DNA of 5,866 nucleotides from an uncultured Campylobacter sp. GTDB taxonomy: Bacteria > Campylobacterota > Campylobacteria > Campylobacterales > Campylobacteraceae. The stretch is taken from the NCBI RefSeq assembly GCF_937997465.1, contig NZ_CALKTQ010000095.1:1-5866 (forward strand). Direction: 5' to 3'. Of this stretch, positions 1-5,154 are shown piece by piece. The notes under the pieces are model-generated. The model was given only the letters and a program-made list of their open reading frames with translations. It ran no database searches and had not been told where the DNA came from. Both the position numbers and the translations under genes were made by a program. The stretch's first letter is position 1. Each line of letters begins with the position of its first letter.

Positions 1-13
1 GTTTCTACTTACG

Positions 14-139
14 GTCTGCTTGCAGCTACGAGCAAAGCGAAGTAGAGCGTCGCCTTCCTTTGCGTCGTGCTACGCACTCGCAACTGCCGAAGGCAGACCC
101 ACCCCCGTCCGCTTGCAGCTGCTAGCGCAGCGACGCAGA
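14..139. repeat. Imperfect direct repeat pair within a hairpin-rich stretch
   Basis: Positions 14-46 and 107-139 match at 26 of 33 bases, counted by eye; the shared core is GCTTGCAGCT. The copies are 93 bases apart, a multiple of three, so a minus-strand reading frame through them shows a matching peptide motif (CVAALAAASG against YFALLVAASR). Between the copies lie nested inverted repeats (52-57 with 89-94, and 61-65 with 72-76). Strong folding, high GC and a position outside genes fit a dispersed intergenic repeat family. That is inference, because only one locus is visible. Confidence 0.45.
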
Positions 140-294
140 AACCCCACCATCCCCACTGCACGTTATAAGTTGCTGCGCTATGCGCAGGTTTAAATTTGAC
201 GCTATTGCGCCACAAAATTAAATTTGCATTTTCAAGATACGGGTCTCGGCGGGTAAAATTTGTAAATTTGAGCGTAAAACGATAAGGTGCAGGA

Positions 295-393
295 TTTTTG
301 TTCTAGACGAGGCGCTTTTAAATTTGGCGACGGGAGTTACCTCGTCGGTAATGACCGAGTCAAATTTAAAAGCAACGACGTATAGAACAAAAA
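295..393. repeat. 99-nt imperfect inverted repeat with 11-bp perfect ends
   Basis: The outer arms TTTTTGTTCTA (295-305) and TAGAACAAAAA (383-393) are perfect complements. Inside them, GCTTTTAAATTTG (314-326) pairs perfectly with CAAATTTAAAAGC (361-373). ACG (307-309) can pair with CGT (379-381), CGG (331-333) with CCG (355-357), and TTACC (337-341) with GGTAA (347-351) around a 5-nt loop. All pairs share nearly the same axis, so the whole element folds into one long hairpin. It begins 26 nt beyond the flgH stop codon. It lacks the GC-rich stem plus U-run of a classical terminator. It could be a small non-autonomous terminal-inverted-repeat (MITE-like) element, a 3' RNA structure of the flgH transcript, or a protein-binding site. 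The only possible target duplication is a 2-bp GA on each side, which is too short to count as evidence. Confidence 0.6.
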
Positions 394-419
394 GACAAGC
401 CGCCGAAAAATAAAGGAGA

Positions 420-1121
420 CTAAAAAGGCCAGATCGCCTCCATAAGCTTCGTCCCCCACGGCTTCCTCGTCGCCCTATCCACGTCGCCTTCTGTTTTATA
501 TAAGATCTTAGCGTCGGCGATGTAGCGCGAGTCGATCTCGTTGGCGTTTGAGATGTCGTACGGACGGATCACGCCGCTAAGCTGCATGATCTGCTTTTCG
601 CCGTTTATGAGCAGTTCGCGCGAGCCTTCGATAAAGTAGTTGCCGTTTTCTAACACCTTGATGATACGCGCTGAAATCGTAGTCGTAAAGGCCTCTGCGC
701 GCACGCTAGATCCAGCACCCGTAAATTCATTTTTATTGCCCGCGCTAAAGCCGATGTCGCCGGCTTTGTTTAGCTGAGTAGCTAGTGTCGATAGCGGTGC
801 CGAACCTGCGGTAAATATCCCTCCGCCAAGGCTTATCGTGCTATTTTTACTCGTGTCGTGCTTGCCGCTGGAGCTTTGGTTGGCGCGCTCGCTGATGACG
901 ACGGTTACGATATCGTTTACGTTCATCGCCTTGCGGTCGGCAAAAAGCGGGTTGTCGCCGCGACCAAAAAGACTGCCCGCGTTTGGCTGGTTGTTGACCT
1001 GTTTGGCGGGAAGCTGCTCGACGTAAACGGGCGGTTTCATATCTATGCGAGGGTCGGCGCTAGGCAAACACCCGCTCAAAAACGCTGCTGCAAGGGCGCA
1101 AAAGTAAATATTTTTTCTCAC
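420..1121 (-). CDS. flgH: Flagellar L-ring lipoprotein FlgH
   Basis: FlgH forms the outer-membrane L-ring of the flagellar basal body, the bushing through which the rod passes. The 233-residue product is full length for the family. Residues 1-18 are a lipoprotein signal peptide ending in the lipobox LSGC, with Cys18 as the predicted lipidated first residue of the mature protein. The family motifs follow in order: GSLF (49-52), LFADRKAMNVNDIVTVVI (59-76), a Ser-rich stretch (82-95), then a C-terminal half with FTTTISARIIKVLENGNYFI (145-164), LSGVIRPYDIS (181-191) and a WPF end. The start is GTG (1119-1121), preceded by AAGG six bases upstream; the next Met is residue 28, beyond the signal peptide, so GTG is the right start. 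A sigma-54 promoter lies just upstream. The gene stands alone, divergent from pta, with no flagellar neighbour in view, which is common in Campylobacter, where flagellar genes are scattered. Confidence 0.96.
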   Translation of the reverse strand: MRKNIYFCALAAAFLSGCLPSADPRIDMKPPVYVEQLPAKQVNNQPNAGSLFGRGDNPLFADRKAMNVNDIVTVVISERANQSSSGKHDTSKNSTISLGGGIFTAGSAPLSTLATQLNKAGDIGFSAGNKNEFTGAGSSVRAEAFTTTISARIIKVLENGNYFIEGSRELLINGEKQIMQLSGVIRPYDISNANEIDSRYIADAKILYKTEGDVDRATRKPWGTKLMEAIWPF

Positions 1122-1147
1122 GCTTTACCTTAAAGTGAAAATTTTAC

Positions 1148-1155
1148 GATAAAAT
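1148..1155 (+). promoter_or_regulatory. Probable sigma-70 -10 element for pta-ackA
   Basis: GATAAAAT, 28 bases before the pta ATG, contains TAAAAT (1150-1155), one mismatch from TATAAT. It is preceded by the T-rich AATTTTAC, as is usual for Campylobacter vegetative promoters, which lack a clear -35 box. Transcription would start near 1162 with a leader of roughly 20 nt carrying AAAAGGA (1172-1178). No operator is obvious. The element lies wholly inside the flgH sigma-54 promoter footprint, so the two promoters probably cannot be occupied at once. Confidence 0.45.
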
Positions 1156-1156
1156 A

Positions 1157-1173
1157 AGCAAATCAAGTTCCAA
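1157..1173 (-). promoter_or_regulatory. Sigma-54 (RpoN) promoter for flgH
   Basis: Read on the minus strand, the sequence is T TGGAAC-TTGAT-TTGCT. TGGAAC (1172-1167) is one base off the -24 box TGGCAC. TTGCT (1161-1157) matches the -12 box, and the spacing is exactly the canonical five bases, placing the invariant GG and GC 12 bp apart. The predicted transcript starts near 1146, giving a leader of about 25 nt before the flgH GTG. RpoN, activated by FlgR, is known to drive the middle flagellar genes of Campylobacter, with promoters of this TTGGAAC / TTGCTT form, so family knowledge agrees with the motif. The -24 box overlaps the pta ribosome binding site on the other strand. Confidence 0.85.
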
Positions 1174-1183
1174 AAGGAAAATT

Positions 1184-2569
1184 ATGGCCGATTCTATCCT
1201 TGCGCTTGGCGCGAATTTTCAAGAAATTTACGAAATTATATCAGCAAAATTTAAAAATGTAGCCGTTTTTGACCCCGTCAACGATTTTTACGGACTCGAA
1301 AATGCCCAAAAAGCCTTTGAAAACGGCAGCGAGCGTGAGTTTTTTAAAAGCGCGATAAATGAATTTGACCGCCTGGCCGAGAGTGCTGATTTTGTAGTCG
1401 TTAAACCCGTACAAAGCATCGCAAATATCGGCGAAATAGAGCTAAATTTACAAATCGCTAGAAATTTAAACATTCCCGTTTTTTGCCGCGAAAATTTGAG
1501 CTTTTTTACGCGAAACTCAAAGCTAATCGTAAGCGAAAATTTAGATGAAATTTTAAATGCAAAGCAAGATATCATCACGCCTCTGCGCTTTGAAAATTCG
1601 CTATTTAAACTCGCCGCAAAAGATAAAAAAACCGTCGTTTTACCAGAAAGCGAAGACGAGCGGATACTAAGAGCGAGCGAAATTTTACTAAAAAGCGGCG
1701 CGGTAAATTTGATCCTTTTGGGCGACGAAAACGAGATTAAATTTGACGCGGAGAAGCTCGGGGTAAATTTAAGCGGCGCGAGATTTATAAATTTAGAAAA
1801 AAACGAGTACGCAGATCGCCTAACTACCGCGCTTTTTGAGGCTCGCAAAAGCAAGGGCGTAAGCATAGAACAAGCCTGCGAACTCGTGCGAGATAGGACG
1901 TACTTTGCCACGATGCTGGTGCAAGAAGGGCTGGCAGATGCCATGGTGAGCGGCGCGAATACGACCACGGCGCACACTATCCGCCCTGCGCTGCAGATCA
2001 TCAAAACGCGCCCTGATAGCCCGCTAGTTTCAAGCTCGTTTATAATGTGCTTTGACGAGGAGATCCTGATCTACGCCGACTGCGCTATAAATCCAAATCC
2101 GGATGCCCGGCAGTTAGCGCAAATCGCCCTAGCCTCGGCGGATACGGCGCGCGCTTTTGGACTGGAGCCGAGGGTGGCGATACTAAGCTACTCTAGCGGA
2201 GATAGCGGCAGCGGCGCTGATATCGATCTGGTTAGGAGTGCGGGCGAGATAGCGCGAGGGCTGGACCCTGCCCTAAAAATCGAAGCTCCAGTGCAATACG
2301 ATGCGGCCATAGATCCGGCTGTAGCGCGCAAAAAGCTGCCAAACAGCGACGTAGCCGGCCGCGCGAATGTTTTTGTATTTCCAAATTTAAATGCGGGCAA
2401 TATCGGCTATAAAATCGCGCAAAGAAGCGCAAACTGCGTCGTCGTCGGACCGATCTTGCAAGGTCTAAAAAAGCCGGTAAACGACCTAAGCCGCGGATGC
2501 GGCGTGGGAGACGTCGTAAATCCGGTCCTAAAAAGCGCGATACAAGCCGCAAACGAAGGAGAAAAATAG
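1184..2569 (+). CDS. pta: Phosphate acetyltransferase (short form)
   Basis: This cytoplasmic enzyme catalyses acetyl-CoA + phosphate = acetyl phosphate + CoA, the first step of the Pta-AckA acetate pathway. The product has 461 residues. Residues about 149-458 form the complete PTA_PTB catalytic domain: VVLPESEDERILRAS (151-165), ADAMVSGANTTTAHTIRPAL (251-270), SSSFIMCF (283-290), LSYSSGDSGSG (334-344), PVQYDAAID (369-377), NSDVAGRANVFVFPNLNAGN (387-406) and PVNDLSRG (431-438), all closely matching the enterobacterial C-terminal domain. The first ~148 residues are a reduced N-terminal region with no P-loop. E. coli Pta is about 714 residues, whereas single-domain forms are about 330, so this is an intermediate form. 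The start is ATG with AAAAGGA five bases upstream. The stop TAG shares its last base with the ackA GTG, so the two are co-translated. Confidence 0.95.
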   Translation: MADSILALGANFQEIYEIISAKFKNVAVFDPVNDFYGLENAQKAFENGSEREFFKSAINEFDRLAESADFVVVKPVQSIANIGEIELNLQIARNLNIPVFCRENLSFFTRNSKLIVSENLDEILNAKQDIITPLRFENSLFKLAAKDKKTVVLPESEDERILRASEILLKSGAVNLILLGDENEIKFDAEKLGVNLSGARFINLEKNEYADRLTTALFEARKSKGVSIEQACELVRDRTYFATMLVQEGLADAMVSGANTTTAHTIRPALQIIKTRPDSPLVSSSFIMCFDEEILIYADCAINPNPDARQLAQIALASADTARAFGLEPRVAILSYSSGDSGSGADIDLVRSAGEIARGLDPALKIEAPVQYDAAIDPAVARKKLPNSDVAGRANVFVFPNLNAGNIGYKIAQRSANCVVVGPILQGLKKPVNDLSRGCGVGDVVNPVLKSAIQAANEGEK

Positions 2570-3768
2570 TGAAAATTTTGGTTTTAAACTCAGGCAGCTC
2601 GTCGGTTAAATTTCAGCTTTTTGATATGAGCGACAACCGCGTCATCGCTAGCGGCCTAGTCGAAAAGATCGGCGAAGCAAGCTCCTATGCCAAGCTAAAA
2701 GACGTTAGCGCGGATAAAATTTACGAGGAGCGCGCGCCGCTAAAAGACCACCACGAGGGGCTTGAGGCGATGAGGCGGCTGTTTGTTAGCTCAAATATCC
2801 TGCATGATTTTAGCGAGTTAGACGGTATCGGACACCGCATCGTGCACGGCGGCGAGAGCTTTAGCGACTCGGCTCTAGTTACGCCTGACGTGATCGCCAA
2901 AATCGAGCAAAACTCCGTGCTGGCGCCGCTTCATAACCCGGGTCACCTAGCGGGCATAAGAAACGCCATGCAAGAGAGTGGTAAAAAGGTGCCTCACGTC
3001 GTTGTTTTTGATACCGTATTTCATCAAACTATCCCAGAGTACGCCTACCGCTACGCCCTGCCCTTTGATCTTTGCAAAAGGCTACATATCCGTAGATACG
3101 GCTTTCACGGCACTTCGCACCACTACGTGACTAAAAAAGCCGCCGAGTATCTAGGCGTGCCATATGAGAAATTTAACGCCGTCTCGCTGCATCTGGGCAA
3201 CGGAGCCTCCGCCTGTGCCGTGCAAGGGGGCAAAAGCGTCGATACCTCGATGGGCTTAAGCCCGCTAGAAGGCCTAATAATGGGCACTAGAAGCGGTGAC
3301 ATGGACCCTGCGGTGCTTACATATCTTTTAAATTTAGGCGAGCTCACGGCTGAGGGCATAGACGCATTTTTAAATAAAAAGAGCGGGCTGCTAGGCATCT
3401 GCGGCTCAAACGACATGCGCGAAGTGGTCGCCAAAATGCACGAAGGCGACGAGCGTGCACATCTAGCATTTGAGATGTTTTGCTACCGTATAAAAAAATA
3501 TATCGGCGCATATTATGCGGTTTTGGGCCGAGTGGATGCGGTCGTTTTCACCGGCGGCATCGGCGAAAACGCCCCGTATAGCCGCGAGAAAATCTGCAAC
3601 GACCTAACGCACATGGGCATAAAGATCGATCACGAGCTAAATTTTGCCGCAAGCGGCGGTATCCGAGATCTCAGCGCCCCTGATGCGGCGGTAAAAACTC
3701 TCGTCGTGCCGACTAACGAGGAGCTAGAAATCGCGCTAGAGACAAAGCGAGTGATAGAAAATCTCTAA
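2569..3768 (+). CDS. ackA: Acetate kinase
   Basis: AckA interconverts acetyl phosphate + ADP and acetate + ATP, completing the pathway begun by Pta and giving substrate-level ATP; in reverse it activates acetate. The product is 399 residues, the usual length for the ASKHA-fold kinase. Residues known to be catalytic or binding in the Methanosarcina enzyme are all visible: Asn7 in LVLNSGSSSVKF, Arg90 in GHRIVHGG, Asp148 in VVFDT, His180 in RRYGFHGTSHH, Arg241 in GTRSGDMDP and Glu384 in PTNEELEIA. The nucleotide-site loops HLGNGAS (208-214) and FTGGIGENA (327-335) are also intact. The GTG start (2569-2571) gives the conserved MKILVLNSGSSS beginning, has GAAGGAG seven bases upstream, and overlaps the pta stop by one base (TAGTG). 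The open frame continues upstream to 2497, but that part encodes Arg/Lys-rich sequence inside pta and is not family-like. Confidence 0.97.
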   Translation: MKILVLNSGSSSVKFQLFDMSDNRVIASGLVEKIGEASSYAKLKDVSADKIYEERAPLKDHHEGLEAMRRLFVSSNILHDFSELDGIGHRIVHGGESFSDSALVTPDVIAKIEQNSVLAPLHNPGHLAGIRNAMQESGKKVPHVVVFDTVFHQTIPEYAYRYALPFDLCKRLHIRRYGFHGTSHHYVTKKAAEYLGVPYEKFNAVSLHLGNGASACAVQGGKSVDTSMGLSPLEGLIMGTRSGDMDPAVLTYLLNLGELTAEGIDAFLNKKSGLLGICGSNDMREVVAKMHEGDERAHLAFEMFCYRIKKYIGAYYAVLGRVDAVVFTGGIGENAPYSREKICNDLTHMGIKIDHELNFAASGGIRDLSAPDAAVKTLVVPTNEELEIALETKRVIENL

Positions 3769-3787
3769 ATTTGAATGCTCAAATTTA
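3766..3787 (+). terminator. AT-rich hairpin at the ackA stop codon, possible weak terminator
   Basis: TAAATTTGA (3766-3774, including the ackA stop codon) pairs perfectly with TCAAATTTA (3779-3787) around the loop ATGC, giving a 9-bp stem followed by AGCTTTTG. The stem is nearly all A/T and the U-run is only four bases, so intrinsic termination would be weak. The arms are also copies of the AAATTT word that is abundant throughout this spacer, so the hairpin could be a by-product of that bias. The position at the end of an operon is the main support. Confidence 0.3.
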
Positions 3788-4074
3788 AGCTTTTGTCGGC
3801 GTGACATGCACGGGAAGTAAGCTTTCGGCGGGCCTTTTTGATTTGGCGAGCTTTGCGACCTGCAAATTTGACGAGTTGCGCCAAGGCTCGGTCAAATTTG
3901 ATCTCAAATTTACGCTCAAAAACGGCGGCAAATTTCAAAATTTACGCCGAGCCAAATTTGACTCCAAACCCGCCGAATTTTAAAAATCTTCGTAAAAATT
4001 TACTTACCCAAATTTACTTTATTTTAAGTCACGCTCGGTCAAAATTTACGTAAAATTTAATCAAAAGTGAGCAA
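3769..4074. other. 306-bp AAATTT-rich intergenic spacer
   Basis: No gene is supported. Two overlapping small frames (3801-3983 and 3838-4053) lack a ribosome binding site and simply translate the repeated word. AAATTT occurs at 3767, 3781, 3864, 3894, 3906, 3930, 3938, 3954, 3996, 4010, 4042 and 4053, twelve times in about 300 bases. Several copies sit in perfect palindromes, for example TCAAATTTGA at 3892-3901. GGCTCG (3885-3890) can pair with CGAGCC (3948-3953), and CGGCG (3923-3927) with CGCCG (3945-3949). The word TAAGCTTT is repeated at 3786-3793 and 3818-3825. Near the right end, TAAAAT (4051-4056) is a possible -10 for the next gene, although the implied leader of about 12 nt is short. 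Confidence 0.6.
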
Positions 4075-5013
4075 ATGACCCTTTCGCAAGCATTTTTATT
4101 AACCGTAAAAAAACAAAAAGAGTGCCGAGCCGCAGCGGCGGGATCGCCCACTCTTATCGCCCTTAGCATCGGCGTTTTTGCACTGTTTTTCGCGGCGCTT
4201 AAGATTTTTGATCTAGGTAGCGGGGCGGCTTTTGTTTTGCTTGTATTGTTTTTTGGCTTGCTATTTTGGGTGCCCGCAAAGCTAAAAAGTATCGGCAAAG
4301 CGCAAGAGGAATACAACGAATTTTACAAAGAAGTTTTCGCCCGCGCACTTATCGGCGAGATAGACGAAAGCTTTATGTATAGCGCCTACGGCGGCATTTC
4401 GCAGAGCGAATTTGACGCGGCGGGGATTTATAGACCGAGCATATTTTATAGCGAAGATAGCGTACGCGGAGTCTATAAAGGCGTCAAATTTAGCCTGTGC
4501 GAGGTGATCAGCCATGAGCGCGAATACCCGCGCGTAAATAACAAATACGTCGCCACGTTCGTCCTACTAAAGTACGCGTTTGACAAGTATTCGGACTTCA
4601 AAGGCAGCGTGCTAAAGTGCGAATTTAATAAGAAATTTAACGGCAAAACGGTCGCCGTTAGCAAGGATTTTAATACTAAATTTTTAGGCGACAAAGAGCT
4701 GCTCGACGACGTCAAATTTAATGAAAATTTTAGAGTTTTTACGACGGATAAGGTGGAGGCTAGATACCTACTCACGCCCTCGTTTATGGGCAAGCTAAAT
4801 ATACTAAAAGCTTACAAAAACACGCTAAAATCGACCAGCGTAGCCTTTATGGATAACAAATTTTATCTATTTTGCTTTAGTAGGAGAAATTTTTTCGAGG
4901 GGCGGCTTTTTGATAAGCTAGACATCGCCGAGGCTCGCCGCGAGCAAAGATACGTGAGGCAGATGCTTAGCGTCATCGACGAGCTAAATTTGAGCTTAGA
5001 TATTTATCGGTAA
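4075..5013 (+). CDS. DUF3137-type membrane protein of unknown function
   Basis: The function is unknown. The 312-residue product has two closely spaced hydrophobic segments, TLIALSIGVFALFFAALKIF (26-45) and AAFVLLVLFFGLLFWVPA (51-68), predicting an inner-membrane hairpin with a large, probably cytoplasmic, C-terminal part. That part has the pattern I associate with the DUF3137 family: FKGSVLKCEFNKKFNGKTVAV (about 175-195), then FNENFRVFTTDKVEARYLLT (215-234), TPSFMGKL (234-241) and a late Phe-rich strand region KFYLFCFSRRNFFEG (262-276). No catalytic motif is visible. The ATG is preceded only by the weak AAAAGTGAGC, and no better start lies nearby. The gene stands alone, 306 bp after ackA and convergent with the molybdoenzyme gene, so the neighbours give no clue to its job. 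Family assignment is from pattern memory and should be checked by a profile search. Confidence 0.75.
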   Translation: MTLSQAFLLTVKKQKECRAAAAGSPTLIALSIGVFALFFAALKIFDLGSGAAFVLLVLFFGLLFWVPAKLKSIGKAQEEYNEFYKEVFARALIGEIDESFMYSAYGGISQSEFDAAGIYRPSIFYSEDSVRGVYKGVKFSLCEVISHEREYPRVNNKYVATFVLLKYAFDKYSDFKGSVLKCEFNKKFNGKTVAVSKDFNTKFLGDKELLDDVKFNENFRVFTTDKVEARYLLTPSFMGKLNILKAYKNTLKSTSVAFMDNKFYLFCFSRRNFFEGRLFDKLDIAEARREQRYVRQMLSVIDELNLSLDIYR

Positions 5014-5106
5014 ATTTGCCTCAAATTTGCGCGGGCTGCCTTAAAAATACTGCAAATTTGACACCGTCCGCGATAATTTTAAGCTACTTTAAATTTACCG
5101 CCCAAG

Positions 5107-5120
5107 CGTCAAATTTGACG
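5107..5120. repeat. 14-bp perfect palindrome CGTCAAATTTGACG
   Basis: This is a perfect two-fold palindrome centred between 5113 and 5114, containing one of six AAATTT copies in the 141-bp gap between the two convergent genes. Its last two bases overlap the stem of the hairpin at 5119-5146. It could be a binding site for a dimeric protein, but the wide occurrence of similar (T)CAAATTTG(A) palindromes in this window argues for a general sequence bias. Confidence 0.5.
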
Positions 5121-5146
5121 GCGACCCAGCTAAGCCGGGGCCGCCG
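5119..5146 (-). terminator. Hairpin downstream of the molybdoenzyme gene, probable terminator
   Basis: On the minus strand, CGGCGGCCC (5146-5138) pairs with GGGTCGCCG (5127-5119) over nine positions around a 10-nt loop, starting 8 nt after the TAA stop. One pair is G-U in the minus-strand RNA, whereas the plus-strand RNA has an A-C mismatch there. The stem therefore folds better in the transcript of the molybdoenzyme gene. The stem is GC-rich, but only TCAAATTTG follows, so the U-run is poor and termination may be partial or need other factors. Confidence 0.5.
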
Positions 5147-5154
5147 CGTTAAAT

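Larger units (their letters stand above)
1..419. other. Gene-free region downstream of flgH
   Basis: I find no convincing gene here. A 68-codon minus-strand open frame (9-215) has no visible ribosome binding site, is rich in Ala, Trp and Arg, and runs through internally repeated DNA, so it is probably not a protein. The left part (1-190) is GC-rich and full of short inverted repeats: GGTCTGC at 13-19 with GCAGACC at 93-99, GCCTTC at 52-57 with GAAGGC at 89-94, TGCGT at 61-65 with ACGCA at 72-76, and the near-palindrome CTGCGCTATGCGCAG at 173-187. It contains no AAATTT. From about 190 the character changes: AAATTT occurs six times by 367, and a long inverted repeat spans 295-393. The region lies beyond the 3' end of flgH. 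The gene to its left is outside the window. Confidence 0.6.

Noticed and set aside
9..215. Minus-strand 68-codon open frame
   Set aside because: No ribosome binding site, odd composition, and the frame runs through internally repeated, hairpin-rich DNA; better explained as a repeat element.
400..440. Possible intrinsic terminator right at the flgH stop (GGAG with CTCC then T-rich)
   Set aside because: Only four base pairs around a long loop; too weak to call.
858..1133. Plus-strand open frame opposite flgH
   Set aside because: Antisense to a gene with an intact lipobox and full family motifs; no supporting signals of its own.
1288..2004. 238-codon minus-strand open frame inside pta
   Set aside because: Entirely antisense to the conserved Pta reading frame; Ser/Phe/Leu-rich composition is typical of a shadow of an A/T-rich coding strand.
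2497..2568. 24-codon upstream extension of ackA
   Set aside because: Lies inside the conserved pta C-terminus and encodes an Arg/Lys-rich stretch; the GTG at 2569 has a good Shine-Dalgarno and gives the family N-terminus.
3801..4053. Two small plus-strand open frames in the spacer after ackA
   Set aside because: No ribosome binding sites, overlapping frames, and the peptides are translations of repeated AAATTT words.
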